Assembly (NCBI GenBank): GCA_000149265.1
Contig: CH003357.1
Span: forward strand, 363,446 to 427,445
Direction: 5' to 3'
DNA: 64,000 bases
Source of the DNA: Ciona savignyi
Taxonomy: Eukaryota > Chordata > Ascidiacea > Phlebobranchia > Cionidae
In this document: positions 47,401 through 59,045 of the stretch, one piece after another
Numbering within the stretch: the first letter of the stretch is position 1
Layout of the letters: each line of letters starts with the position of its first letter
Program-made: the position numbers and the translations under genes
The notes under the pieces: generated by a model
What the model was told of the DNA's origin: nothing
The model's input: the letters and a program-made list of their open reading frames with translations, nothing else
Database searches by the model: none

Positions 47401-50177
47401 TTCATGAAGAGCTTTGTAAGCGTTGCCACCATGGTGGGAGTGGTCTGGAATATTAAATGCCATGTAAAAATTAATATTTCGGTTCAACCGCTGGCACAAT
47501 GAAATCATGCAGGAGATGCTTACTAGACAAAGAGGTATTGCTGCAAATAAAAGCAAAATAATGATGTGACATTTAGCATGCGCGTACTAATTCTACTAGG
47601 ACAGAGTATTCCGAGTTCCGATGATTTACCTTTCTGGTGATTTAACAGACCACTCGATTTAGACATTTACTAAACGTTTCCCATTCACAGGAAACAAAGC
47701 TTAATTTCTTCATACACTTGAAACAAATTTGTAAAAAGTTTGACTGAATTTATTCGAAGAATTTATATATCGAATAAGCAATACTGACAATTATTGAATT
47801 GATGTTTCGTGCAACTTGGCTTTACCTATCCTTCCGCCTTCTACCAAGAGGAAAAATCCGTCGTCGTCTTTCTGCAATATTTCGATTGCCTTGGCTGTCA
47901 TTTCAGCAAGACTCGGCTCTCCAGCCCCATCTGACGAGCGGTCGACTTCATAGTTCATGTCGCCCGGCTCGAACATGCCTGGACGAAAATTTAAACCACG
48001 TGTATTAACTAGTTTGCTGCTTTGAAACCTGATTTTTATCTAGTAAAAATAGGTATCGTTGGGTTGAAACATATAGCAGTCTATTTTCAGACAGTATAAA
48101 TACATGACTCTGTTTTAAGGTTGATATGCTTACCCCACAGATGATCCACTTGCGACGCTTCGACTCCGTGAAACTGTGCACTGTTCCAAACATACTGAGC
48201 ATTTCTTCCTATATCAGCCATATTGTTCTTCCACTTTTGTATTAGGTCTTGTCCATCATTCCTGTAGTTATCAAGGGTCGGGTATTCATCATCCTTGGTG
48301 CCTTTAGGTTTGAAATATCTACGCCCCCCACCTAAAGCCACCTGAAACGTATTTATGTGGAGTAGACTTTTGTAGTGAAACTCTAGATCTAATTATTAAT
48401 GGAATACCATTAGTAAATTCAAGTAATTGGTATTTTAGCTTTGCAGTGTAATTTTAAGTACACCTTACCAAAATGTACAATTTTCGGATCTTGTTCTTAT
48501 GATTGACTTAAATGTAGGCATATATCGACACCACATGTATATGTAAATTTTGCTAGATACTGGTTCTGCTTTTACCTGTATATTAGGCAGTGCGTTATAG
48601 AGTTGATAAGCGATATCTTTGCATCCGTTTATTCTTGCTTCTTCGGTTAGGTCGGCATCACCGTACCAATATCTGTATGCTGAATGAGCATATGCGGAAG
48701 CTGGTGTTGCGTGGTTCAGTCTAGTGGTGGTCACCACACCTACTGCTTTACCTACAGTATACCTCAGTTGGTGATTATTGTTAAAATACATACTGTATAT
48801 TATAAAACTTCGGAAAAAGTACGACAAGCATTTTAATGTGAAATTATGGATACTGCTAAGACTGACGAGGAGCATTAGTTTTACTAGCTAGATATTTCAC
48901 CTTATTTGGTCAATACATTAGGCCAGTGACAAACATAAGACGTGGTTTTATAAATATGTTAATCAAATTTTCAAACCTAGCTTGTGAGAATCTTCAAGCA
49001 CTGTGCTGACTTCGTTACCATAAGTTGTATTACAAACACCCGGGGTGATAGCAGCATTATAACCAAGTACCCCAAGGTCGGTTTTTACGCCGGTCATATA
49101 TGCTGTTGCAGTTCCGGCAGAATCGGCAACTTGAGCGTCGACATTATACGTCTAAATTAAATAGATTATGAAGACGTTGTATAAATGCTGTCGTTTTCAG
49201 AACAACATAATTGCCATGAGAAAACATTATGCTGTAGCCTTAACTAAATTATAGTCATGTGTAACGAGGGTATTTTGACAAGCACCGGGGCAAAAGCTAC
49301 ATAGGTTACTTAAAAATTTATGTCCTATTGGGAGCTTACTTTACACCTGGAAATGGTAAAACATGTAGGCCAGGTTCACATGCGACTTAATAAGTTTAAT
49401 GTCAGTCTGATTTAAATAGATATTAACCTTTGAAAATCCAAAGTGTGGAAATGTATCCATCGTTAATTTCGTTTCCTCCCCAGAAGAACCCGCATTTTGG
49501 CCTCTGAGTATCCGCCCGGTTGTAATGCTGGCAACCCCCATTCCATCACCAAGGAATAAAATAACATTTTTAGCGACGTTCTTGTTGCGTTTTTCAATCG
49601 AAAGAGCCTCAGATAGCTCAGCGGCCGCACTTTGGTGCCAAAACTCGGGGGAATTTTCAGCCGGGTTTCCTAAAAATAATATCAACAGTTTTGTTATGCG
49701 CCAATGTATATGTTGAAGTCAGTCAGTAGAATGGGATGGAATATTCATGTGTCCACCTGTTAATGGAAAAATGCAAGAAGCGTTACCGTGCAGATAATAG
49801 TCACATGAAGCGTTATCGTACAGATTGGAGATTACGCAAGGGAGCGTACTCACAAGGGTAATCTTCAGTTTAACCAGAGCAAACAATCGGCATACCAAAG
49901 TTATTGCAAACTGTGTTCTATATTTTTGATTACCTGCTCTGCCGGCTGGTTTCTTTGAAGTTTTGAGCAATGGGTGCATGTCATCGTCGTCGATTTCTCC
50001 CAAATCATGGATATTCTCTGCATCACGGCTAACTGTAGTTACACAATTTTTCCTCAAGTAATCTCTTAATATTCTTGGTGTGTAACTGCTCAATTCTGGA
50101 TGGTAGCTATCTACAGAAGCGTAACTCCAGCCGATAGTACAAAGCAACATTAAACTTACAACCGAAATTTGAAACAT
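44491..50177 (-). CDS. ALPL: Alkaline phosphatase, tissue-nonspecific type, 10 exons
   Basis: This is a secreted or membrane-bound zinc/magnesium phosphomonoesterase. Exons in coding order: 50177-49934, 49669-49428, 49151-48977, 48751-48576, 48341-48134, 47978-47826, 47444-47265, 46006-45854, 45490-45346 and 44698-44491. They join in phase to 627 residues (human TNAP 524). A signal peptide ([16 protein letters not shown]) opens the protein, followed by an unusual acidic-basic stretch before the catalytic core. The metal-binding D123 in FLGDGMG and the nucleophile S173 in DSAGTATAY are intact. [37 protein letters not shown] and [10 protein letters not shown] are also intact, so activity is expected. 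The C-terminus is a hydrophobic helix followed by K-R-K. That suggests a true membrane span rather than the usual GPI signal. An acceptor (TTTCCTTTCAG) ends just before the start codon, implying a spliced leader or 5' intron. Confidence 0.93.
44905..45150 (+). mobile_element. Diverged SINE in the last intron of the alkaline phosphatase gene
   Basis: The head (GGCGATCTTCTGGCAACAGA, GTCTTGGATCGAACCTGGTC), the GTTTTGTCCCTGGGAAAG core and the CGGGCGAGAGGT segment follow the SINE order with many changes. It has lost the ATCCT tail. Confidence 0.45.
46071..46412. repeat. Inverted minisatellite in alkaline phosphatase intron 7
   Basis: From 46071 to about 46212 the unit CCCTTTACAACTAAA/CTGAACC repeats about eight to nine times. 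From 46213 to 46412 the complement (GGTTCAGTTGTAAAGGGG) repeats about ten times. The two arms form one long near-palindrome. Confidence 0.85.
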
Positions 50178-51173
50178 TTTTTAGTTTATTGGCCTGAAAG
50201 GAAACTTTAAAGGGAATATCAGAACTGTTACTCGAGATTTTTATATGCATGTTTGTGCTGGGTAAATACTTACACTGGCGATCATACCGAAAGCTTGCAT
50301 TCATTGTTTTCTTTGGCCAATTTAATCATTGACTTTTGCGTTTGCTTACCGTACTCATACTCACTGTTGCGCAGTCTAATCTTTCCGCTAAAATTAAATT
50401 TTCCAATAAATTAATATTACTCGGAAGATTATTTTAAACTCTAAATAAAAGAAAGGTTTTACAACAAACCGCAATCATTTTGTCGCCAATTTATATTTAT
50501 TGTGTTCGGTTCCGCTCAAGAAGATTTCACCAATACATGAGGTTTTTCAGGCAATAAGTCCCGTCTTTTTGGCATAATATTCAAATTTGATCACAACATT
50601 TATTAAAAAAAAATGAACAGCCTTATTTATTAGAAATTTAAACAGCTTTTATATATCAGATATTTTAAACATCAAAATCATTTTTGTGCCAAGCCATAAT
50701 TTAAGAAAATCTCATTTCAACTCGTTCTTAGATCCTTGTATTATACTAACTTTATCTCGCTCCTAGATTCTCAACATACATTCTTCAGCATTCTAGTTTC
50801 TGCTCGTCACTATTTTCATAATCCTTATCCTATAGTTACTCGTCACAGCAATTCGTTTATCGTTGCCCTGTTATTTAATCATAATCCAAAGGTTTTTAGT
50901 CACCCATTAACAAATTTATGAAAATTACAAGCATTTTTTACTAGAACTGAATGCGCACGAATAATACTTAAAGCCACTCAGACTCGTTTTAGTACAAAGG
51001 ACGTTAAAGCATATTTGTTTTTACTGGGCCTGAGTTACGAACCCAATATGGGTTGTTAAAACCGTGTTTTTATACATTATAATCCTGTATGTGTATCGGT
51101 CACATCTGTTCTTTATCACTTACGTGTATGTGTGTATCCACTATATCATACAATGCCGAGGGTTTGGCTAGAA

Positions 51174-51368
51174 CAGTGATTTTCAACCTTTTTGCTGCAC
51201 TAGAACCCCATGGAAACATTCTACTGACTTGAGGAACCCCTGTGCAATAATTTGTTTTACATTTTACAAAAAAATAATGTTTATTCAAATAAAATTAAAA
51301 GTTGCGGAACCCCTGGACTGTATTGGCGGAACCCTAAAGTTCCGCGGAACCCTGGTTGAAAACCACCG
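51174..51368. mobile_element. hAT-type MITE (195 bp) with perfect 8-bp target duplication
   Basis: The inverted ends CAGTGATTTTCAACC and CGGTGGTTTTCAACC agree at 13 of 15 positions. The flanks GGCTAGAA at 51166-51173 and 51369-51376 are identical. Inside, GGAACCCC-like motifs recur. The identical target duplication points to a fairly young insertion. Confidence 0.9.
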
Positions 51369-51473
51369 GGCTAGAACATCAAAGCTAGAACCCGAGATAC
51401 AAAGAAAGTGTTCGACCTCATGCAAGCTTAGACCTCTCGGTAAACCGATCAATTCGTTAGTGTTTTCGACTGT

Positions 51474-51620
51474 GAAGCCGTGTGGCTGAATGGTAAACCG
51501 ACCCATACATATAGAAACATTATAAAAAAAGGCTCAAAAGGATAAGCCAGTCATGGGTTCAAACCATGACCCGGTAAAAAAACGTCATTGTTTGACCGTT
51601 CTAAAAGTCGGTCTGGTGAA
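51474..51620 (+). mobile_element. tRNA-derived SINE, second family
   Basis: A head reading GCCGTGTGGCTGAATGGTAA (A box) and a B-box-like ATGGGTTCAAACCATGACC are separated by an A-rich insert. The body is short and has an A-rich stretch. It is similar to 44128-44270. Confidence 0.5.
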
Positions 51621-52013
51621 CGTAATACTTAACCACCAAACATTAACAAACAATTAAAATCGAATACCATTTGTGCAGACAAGAAGAAATTTAAATAATT
51701 GTATCTGTATCTTAAAATCACGTATAGGCGAAAAATAGCCAGCAGCAAGATTCAAACCTTCACCTACATGGGAGAAAGTCATATGAAATTGGGCTTCATA
51801 GCCATCAATGCACAATTATTTAATCTTCAACCCAACGTCGCCTGTTTTAAATGTTTGGTAGCAAGTTAAATCTGGTGTTGAAAAAAAAAATTTAAGGTCA
51901 AAAAATAGTAGCACAATATTTAAATATGCGGCATTTTGATCTCCAGAATTAAACATACACGGACTTGCTTGAAGGCGCAAATGTTTATAGGAATGATGCT
52001 CAGTTTTTTGTAT

Positions 52014-52095
52014 GGCAGGATGGTCGAGTGGTCTGGGCGCTGCGTTCAGGGTGCAGTCTCCCCTGGAGGCGAGGTTTCGAATCCCGCTCCAGTCA
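52014..52095 (+). tRNA. tRNA-Leu(CAG)-like sequence, probably a pseudogene
   Basis: The D arm (TGGTCGAGTGGTCTGGGCGC), the anticodon arm CTGCG-TTCAGGG-TGCAG with anticodon CAG at 52047-52049, the long variable arm and the T arm all follow animal tRNA-Leu. The acceptor stem pairs at six of seven positions with an A-A mismatch. The T stem is imperfect, the D loop is one base short, and no T-run terminator follows nearby. An A-rich run follows at about 52120. It could be a weakly diverged gene, but a retroposed pseudogene is more likely. Confidence 0.55.
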
Positions 52096-52438
52096 TGATT
52101 GCCGAAGTATTAAATTGCAGTAAAAAAAAATTACAAAGCTGTAGTCTTTAAAACACGTCATTAAAAAGGGATATCATTTTTTGAATATATTACAATCTCT
52201 ACGTGAAGACCATGATGATATAGCACTTACGTTTCGTCTGCTTGAGGATTCTAAAATTTATTATGATAATGCCTCTCTTTACTGGAAATGGACTTCTGTA
52301 CTGGAAAACCCAGGATTTTCGATCAGAAAATGTTTTGAGCACTAGAACAGTTTTTACTAAAATAAATCGCACAAAGAGTTTTAGGTGCAAAAAAACATAA
52401 ATGCAAATTTTGTTCGACTGTTTAAAAAACAACTGAGC

Positions 52439-52444
52439 TTTATT
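52439..52444 (-). terminator. Polyadenylation signal of the minus-strand sulfotransferase
   Basis: TTTATT on the plus strand is AATAAA for the sulfotransferase transcript, about 180 bp after its stop codon. Confidence 0.4.
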
Positions 52445-52620
52445 GTATATTCCATTTGAAATCTTCAGTTTATTTTCTTTCGCATTCGTTGTAATAATAA
52501 ACAGTATAGTTTTAAAATAACACACATCGAATTGACTGCTGTAAACCACAATAGCAAGCGACATTGTGCTGCCGCTTCAAGCAGTAATGTACACAATGCT
52601 CCAAGCAGTAATGTACAAAG

Positions 52621-55600
52621 TCACAATTCGTATACAAAATTAATATCTGTCCTTGCAAGTTTGTTTGCAATAAGCGAATCCATTTGTTCAGATTGAGCAA
52701 CGGTGAAGTGGTTTTTCCAGTCTCCGACCTTTCCTAAAATCAAAGTTAAATTTTAGCGCCAAGTTCAAATGCAGATAAATTAGTCTGAATCGCACCGTCA
52801 TACAGTTAAGTGCGTTTATAAACTTTGCACTGTAATCAAAGGTTATCTATAGTCCTATATGTTGAATTGGTTAGGGAAAATTGAATGAGCCAACATAATG
52901 CAATAATAGTACCGGCCCGATGGTCTAGCGGTTAAGTGCGTCGCCTTTCAATCGAAAGGTTGCAGGTGCGAAACTGGTCGCTAGCTAGTCGGTTGTGTCC
53001 TTGGGCAAGGCACTTTACGGACATTGCCTGAACCCAGCGGATTAATGGGTTCTACCAAATTGAAGAAACGTGTCTATCATATACAACACACTGCAATAGC
53101 TCCGGTAACCCGACGATGGGCGCGAGGTGATCTGACGATTGCCCGTGTGATAACCCCCTAGGTTTTCCCATTCACGGGGATAAACATGAATATCGTATCC
53201 TATCCTCCTAATATTCTGCTGGTTTACTCAATCGTTAAGAGTATGGCGTTCTGCAAACAACAGAAAGCTGTTTGACCGAAACCAACAAATGGCAATACGG
53301 AGATGTATTGGTCACGTACACCAATAGGTCACATGACAGTTGAATTGTCAGTTGTGCGAGATGATCTCACGAATATCGTATTCGTGAGGTACTTTTAAGA
53401 TTGCCTGTATAATAACTCTCCAGCGTTTTCTCTTTCACGTGTATAAAACATAAATATTTGAATTAATCGAAGAAGCGAATTGTCGACGGAGGATTATCCG
53501 ATTGAGAGTGTATTCACAATATGCATGTAACCACCTTTTCTAAACATGTTGATTTTTAGCTCACGAGGTTGAGCTTGAATTTTCATGCTGGCAAAGGAAG
53601 TTTCGTTCGCTATTCGTTCTATTTCATCGTCTAATAAGTTGGTATTTACAAATTTAGCAATTCGCTGGACGGTGGATTTGAAGTCCTGAAATAATATTAA
53701 TATAATTGATTGAATTCATTCATAGGATCATATAGGTGGCGGTGAAGAACAATTCACACTTCGTCCTTAGTTGATGTTTCATATTTAAACATGGCTAAAG
53801 TTGCCCCATATTTTGTTATTTTTTCATTGATACTACTCGCATTAAATAAAATAAATTCGCTTGACTTTGTGAATTTGTTAATTTATAATGTCACCTTTAT
53901 AAGATCTTCGTAATACACAAACATTACGTTTCCGTCGCCTCGGTGTTTGTACCAGGACAAAATGTGGTCTGGGTACCATTCCCCTGGTTTGGTTGAAACA
54001 AATTGCTCACCTGAATATATACCTCAATATGAAATATCTTATTCAAAACTGACGGCTAAATCTCGTGCCGATATACGTCAGTTACAAAATTACAACATTG
54101 CATTAGTGGACAAACATGGATTTGAATTCTAGGCAGCTTCTTGTATATTATTCGGCATTTAATTTACTTTAACTAAAGACTAATAATGCTTGATTTAAAC
54201 TTTTTTACCTGCTATATAAGAACGAAGAAATTTGTTCCAGTCCTTGGGATACATTTCCTTATAAGCATCAGAGTTCCTCTGTATACCAGAAGCGAAGTGA
54301 CACCACGAAACTGCTTGATCTTTCGGGTTGCGAATCATATAAATAATCTGAAGAAAAGAGTCATTTCTAACTATTAGGATAGGATAGGATAGGATATTCA
54401 TCTTTATTCCCGTGAATGGGAAAACCAAGGGGGTTATCACACGGGCAATCGTCAGATCACCTCGCGTCCATCGTCGGGTTACCGGAGCTATTGCAGTGTG
54501 TTGTATATGATAGACACGTTTCTTCAATTTGGTAGAACCCATTAATCCGATGGGTTCAGGCAATGCCCGTAAAGTGCCTTGCCCAAGGACACAACCAACT
54601 AGCTAGCGACCANNNNNNNNNNNNNNNNNNNNNNNNNNNNNNNNNNNNNNNNNNNNNNNNNNNNNNNNNNNNNNNNNNNNNNNNNNNNNNNNNNNNNNNN
54701 NNNNNNNNNNNNATTCTTGCCCAGGACCAACCAACTAGCTAGCGACCAGTTTCGCACCTGCAACCTTTCGATTGAAAGGCGACGCACTTAACCGCTAGAC
54801 CAACTGGTCGCTAGCTAGACGGTTGTGTCCTTGGACAAGGCACTTTACGGACATTGCCTAAACCCAGCGGATTAATCGGTTCTACCAAATTGAAGAAACG
54901 TGTCTATCATATACAACACACTGCAATAGCTCCGGTAACCCGACGATGGGCGCGAGGTGATCTGACGATTGCCCGTGTGTTAACCCCCATGGTTTTCCCA
55001 TTCACGGAGATAAAGATGAATATCCTATCCTATCCTATCCTAACGGGCCGGACTAATTGAGTTGTCGAGGAAACAGGGTGAAAAATTCGCGTTCTTTACA
55101 ACTACCTTATTAAAAAACTACATCCTGCTGGTTAATACCTTTGTGCCAGCTTGTCGTATTTTCTCCAGATTAACAAGTTCTGCTGGTAAATGGGTACCCA
55201 GTATTCTTCGGGGAAGTGGCAGGTTATCGAGGAAATCAAATTTCCAATCTAAAATGATTTGCTTTGAAACGAAATTGTAGTTTGAGTGTGCTTGGATATA
55301 GTTCTATAAATATGCGACTAAAAATGATAAGTAATAAACTTCCACAGTAGTCTGCCTTGATCACTTCTTTTGGATAAATTCTATCTTAGAGTGTTATGAG
55401 TTTCTGAGCAATACATATCAAAGCGACTAATTTATTTGGTTTGACTAAAAGTTTAAGATGTGTCTTTGCCCGATATGGAAATCGCAGTGTGCATAAAAAA
55501 ATGCAATTACATCAATTGACTTAATATTACAGTATTTATAAATTCTGAAATTACATATACCCGCCAAGGATTAAAAATTATTTTATTAGGTAAATAACCT

Positions 55601-56127
55601 GAAATGGTTTCCAGATAAACAGTCGGCATGGTAAATGTTTTTAATAATTCTAGCAGAATTGGTTCGTCCTTGTAGAAGATGTGACAAAGAATACGACGCA
55701 TCCACGTTGTGCCTATCCAAATAGAAGAAAAACAGCGTTTAATGTTAACGTACAATTAATTAGTCTAACCAAGTCGATCACTTCAGGCGTGTTGTAATGT
55801 TTCCTAACTAACTTTTGCAAATTGAGAAAAGCTAACAATTAAGTTTTTGTGATGATGTTATACGCATTATGCAAGCGAAAAAAACATAAGCTTGCCTGTT
55901 TTCGGAAAAGAAGCAACTATAACATCGTTTTTTTTAGGAGTCCAGTTTTCGTACACCCATTTTGCAAGATTTAGATCGAAACCACCCAATAAACTCCGAT
56001 ACGGCCCCCATTTCGTTACTTGTGGGTTGAGGTACATTTCCTGACATTTCTCTTCAAATTGGGTGAAGTCAGGAATGTCTTCTTCCTTAATTATCTTCCT
56101 AAGAGCTCCAGTTACACTTTTAAACAT
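52621..56127 (-). CDS. Cytosolic sulfotransferase (SULT family), 7 exons
   Basis: This enzyme transfers sulfate from PAPS to small hydroxyl or amine substrates. Exons in coding order: 56127-55896, 55712-55599, 55248-55139, 54347-54209, 54010-53895, 53685-53535 and 52733-52621, giving 324 residues (typical SULT about 295). All core motifs are present: the PAPS loop SFPKT-GTTWMRRI, the catalytic histidine in GTHLPAEL, the 3'-phosphate site YMIRNPKDQAVSW, the FRKGKVGDWKNHFT signature and the dimerisation motif KNHFTVAQSE. The first intron starts GC (CAG|GCAAGC) rather than GT, while the paralogue at 61476 has GT there. Introns 3 and 6 hold SINE copies, and a sequencing gap lies in intron 3. The SULT subfamily and substrate cannot be told from this. 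Confidence 0.93.
52912..53208 (+). mobile_element. Complete tRNA-derived SINE (Cics-1-like)
   Basis: This is the best full copy. The tRNA-like head has an A box (TGGTCTAGCGGTTAAGTGCG), and a B-box-like GGTTGCAGGTGCGAAACTGG follows. A core (GGTTGTGTCCTTGGGCAAGG), a conserved body (CCGGTAACCCGACGATGGGC, GATCTGACGATTGCCCG) and a short ATCCT-unit tail follow. It lies in the last intron of the sulfotransferase, antisense to the gene. Confidence 0.85.
53209..53470 (+). mobile_element. Second, diverged SINE-related unit next to the complete copy
   Basis: It starts with a tRNA-like stretch (TTTACTCAATCGTTAAGAG, AGCTGTTTGACCGAAACC), then a body with GATGATCTCACGAATATCG and a TTTCTCTTTCACGTGTATAAA end that parallels the SINE 3' end. 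It is heavily decayed. Confidence 0.4.
54372..54612 (-). mobile_element. SINE, minus orientation, cut by the assembly gap
   Basis: It opens with four AGGAT units (the tail on the complement), then GTGAATGGGAAAACCAAGG, GGCAATCGTCAGATCACCTC and CCAAGGACACAACCAACTAG, closely matching the complement of 52912-53208. The tRNA head runs into the N gap. Confidence 0.85.
54613..54712. other. Assembly gap (100 N)
   Basis: Exactly 100 N bases stand for a gap whose true size is probably unknown. It lies in intron 3 of the minus-strand sulfotransferase, between SINE copies in opposite orientation. Confidence 0.99.
54713..54802 (-). mobile_element. SINE head fragment, minus orientation, after the gap
   Basis: CCAACTAGCTAGCGACCAG, TTTCGCACCTGCAACCTTTC and GCACTTAACCGCTAGACCA are the complement of the SINE core and tRNA-like head. 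It repeats bases already present before the gap, so the gap either separates two copies or the assembly duplicated this edge. Confidence 0.8.
54803..55043 (+). mobile_element. SINE, plus orientation, facing the previous copies
   Basis: It lacks the tRNA head but otherwise matches 52912-53208 closely, from CTGGTCGCTAGCTAGACGG to a tail of four ATCCT units. With the copy at 54372-54802 it makes a long inverted repeat. Confidence 0.85.
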
Positions 56128-57363
56128 AATTTTAACTTCGTCAATAAATGGTTAAAATTGCAAAGCGACCTTAGTTTAAAAATACGAAATTCTGTAAAAA
56201 GCTACAGAGATTCAACTGCATTTTAACCAACACTATTAAAAAAACAGATTATAGCCGAAAGATATTTATTTCTTCATGCAGAAACGATAGAATAAAACGG
56301 GTTCTCTATAGTTACCTAACAACTCTATGTATAGTATGTAGGTATATCTTTTATAAGGTTTGTTTCTGCAAGCAGGAAATAATGACTTGCTAAATTACCT
56401 ATACAAACTTTATATTCATGTTTTAATATGACTAAATATACCACAGCATATTCATTACATAAAAGCTAAGAGCTACAAAAATATGACGTCGATTGGACTT
56501 TTCTTCCCTTCCTTTTACGTGCGGTTGAATTTAGGAGGATTTTAGAAAAACGATTGAAGCTGGTTATTCGATGCCTGCATACTTGTTCTAATTAAAATTC
56601 TCTATCCATTTATTCATAATTTTAAGCGACCAGCTGTTTTATTCACATGACGATAATGTTTTAATATTTTTATTTATTGTAGCCTTTTTAAATAGATATT
56701 AAACATATTTATCATAAAATTTCAGTTTTATTTTATACCTTTTTTCTATTTTTTAAAATCTCAATTAAATTTGTACTTTTCAATTTTACGATATGTAAAA
56801 TCTTAGAATATCAGCCACAAAACGCCTGAAGTGCGAAAAATAGTGATCGTTCTTATATTCACGGGCTTGGTGGGAGTTTCCCTCGAGTGATTTATCAAAA
56901 ATCCTAAAAGTTCAATTTATAAGTTTATTTTATTTCTGGTATTATGGGGCAATAAAGCAGTTTAGTGTCGTTGAGTGTTGGGTTGGGGGATTTTTATAAA
57001 AATCTTTTAGAATGGTATCCGTTTTTAAATCTTTTTTTGTTTACATTGTTGTATAACATAAAACTGCTAAGTGTGCTCGAAACCGATAGTGTCAACTGAC
57101 ATTAGTAGATTTACGTTTTAGGTTTTTTCTTTTCGTATATACTGGGGAAAAGTACGAGGGAAAAAATAAATAAACTTTTTAAACAGGTTACATATATTAG
57201 TTATATATATATATATATCAATCGTAAAGTTTAATTAAAAAATCGTTTAACCTAAAATTTAACAATATTAAACCTAGATTTTGACAGGGATAGGATAGCA
57301 TATAGGATATGTATATTTAACGGAGAATACCAGGAGACTGAATTCTACTTCCATGTGTATATA

Positions 57364-57853
57364 CCGTAAAACCTCTATTTGAACACCACCTCTAATATAA
57401 CACCACTTTTAGCGGCGGAATTGTATCAGCAGGTCTCTACCGGTAATTATAAAATTAAATAAGTTTTCACAATCTAGCAGTTAAAGCAGCCCTGTAAAAG
57501 ATACCAACAACGTACCGGTAGTAACAATGCAGTATCACGTCACGATAAACAGCAGTATTGCGGTAAGCAAACAATTTGAATTGAATAACGGAAAGATAAA
57601 TCAATAGCAGTCTCACTTGTGCCATCCAAACTCCCTTGTGGCTATAACCAAACAAAAAAAAGAATTTTTCTTTTACCGATATATTTAAACGAACTCACGC
57701 CCGTCGCATTAGTGAAGTTCATTTCAAAATTCTGACCAGCTAGTCGAAAAATAGAGCGCCAACCTCTAATTGAACGTCACCTTAAATAGAACGTCACTAT
57801 TAAGGAAGAGTTGAACAATAGAGCGCCATGGCGGTGAAATGGAGGTTTTACGG
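57364..57853. mobile_element. Mariner/pogo-type MITE (490 bp)
   Basis: The ends CCGTAAAACCTCTATTT and CCGTAAAACCTCCATTT are an inverted pair, 16 of 17 identical, and each abuts a TA dinucleotide, the Tc1/mariner target. Inside, motifs such as AACCTCTAATTGAACG and GAACGTCAC repeat near both ends. No transposase frame is present. Confidence 0.8.
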
Positions 57854-58031
57854 TATTTACCAGCGGCAACTAAAGACTACATTCTAATTTCACCAGTAAA
57901 CAATATTTAGTATTTAAGTTTTTTAAAACCGGTTATGATTTTTGACTTCTTAATTGAACTGTTCAACTATAGGACTCAAAAAATAAACTTAAAGTCAACT
58001 GACTCTTACTACGTTTCCATGTCCACTCCCC

Positions 58032-58049
58032 AGGACAAGTACTTGTCCT
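58032..58049. repeat. Perfect 18-bp palindrome
   Basis: AGGACAAGTACTTGTCCT equals its own complement. It sits in a locally GC-richer stretch with TGACGTCA-like sequence about 40 bp further on. It could be a dimeric factor site or part of a repeat terminus. Confidence 0.6.
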
Positions 58050-58484
58050 GAAATGCGTCATCGCGTCTGACGGGAGGAAGTGACGTCAAAATCGAGGCGT
58101 AGTACTTGTTGCCTATTCGAGTTCAGGCGCAGTATTATGCTTTTACGTTTATGAACTGAGTTATGTTATCTCACATTTAGTTTGTACTATTGCAACTTGT
58201 TTACCTCTTCATATTGTTACTATATCAAGCACGTTTTTATTATCTCATTATAGATAATCAAGGGGCAGTGTATATTTACGCGGTTATGCTGCCCACACAC
58301 TTTGTGTCATTATAACTGTTTTATCTACGTTTGTATTTATCGATGCTATAAGCATGTGTAAACTCTAACTGTTTATTATAAAACTCTCCCTTATCTGCTT
58401 ACTAATATTTAAATTAGGTAGTTAACTCTGCAAATCGTACATAACAAAAACAATGGTTGGCACGCGATTTTGCCTTCACTAATG

Positions 58485-59045
58485 TAGAATGTGGCAGCGA
58501 AACTTGTTTAATCTTCTTCGAATTATAATGCTATAGAACTGACCCAATCACACGCTGCGTGATTATTAAATTTGAATGTGACAGCGAAACTCGTTTAAAC
58601 CCTTTTTATTGATAATGCTATAGGACTGACCGGATTAAACGCTGCGTGATCATTTTGCGTCCATTAACCCTACATGATCGACGACCGTATCGACTATATT
58701 TCTTCGCCCTATAGGGTATTTAAAACCGTTGTTCTCATTGTTGTGCACTGTATTGCTTACGTATTATTTGTTGTTATTAGTCGCTTATCATTGGTGTATA
58801 GATGTTGTGTAGAACTGATTGTGTAATGCGTGTCCGTAATCTCTTGCAATAACCGGTTAATGTTTATTTTATAGTGATCAAACGAAACACTTTTAATCAC
58901 CTGAAACCATAAATCTGTGAAATTGTAAATACAAGTGGTGTGTGTTAACCGAGGGAGGTTTACTGGCTGCAAACTGAGATCAGGTGCATTAGAGTGATCT
59001 CTTATCGACAGCCGTCAGATAATGAACGTTGCTGCACCCGCAACA
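58485..59045 (+). repeat. Dispersed repeat with an internal tandem duplication
   Basis: It shares ordered blocks with the complement of 38088-38515. Near its start a unit of about 87 bp is repeated (GAATGTGGCAGCGAAAC at 58487 and GAATGTGACAGCGAAAC at 58574, both followed by ATAATGCTATAG and CGCTGCGTGAT). Confidence 0.7.

Larger units (their letters stand above)
50178..52620. other. Region between the alkaline phosphatase and sulfotransferase genes
   Basis: It holds the upstream region of the alkaline phosphatase gene, a hAT MITE, a tRNA-like SINE, a tRNA-Leu-like sequence and the 3' flank of the sulfotransferase gene. No protein-coding gene is seen. Confidence 0.55.

Noticed and set aside
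54599..54787. Open frame running through the gap
   Set aside because: It contains the 100-N gap and is SINE sequence.
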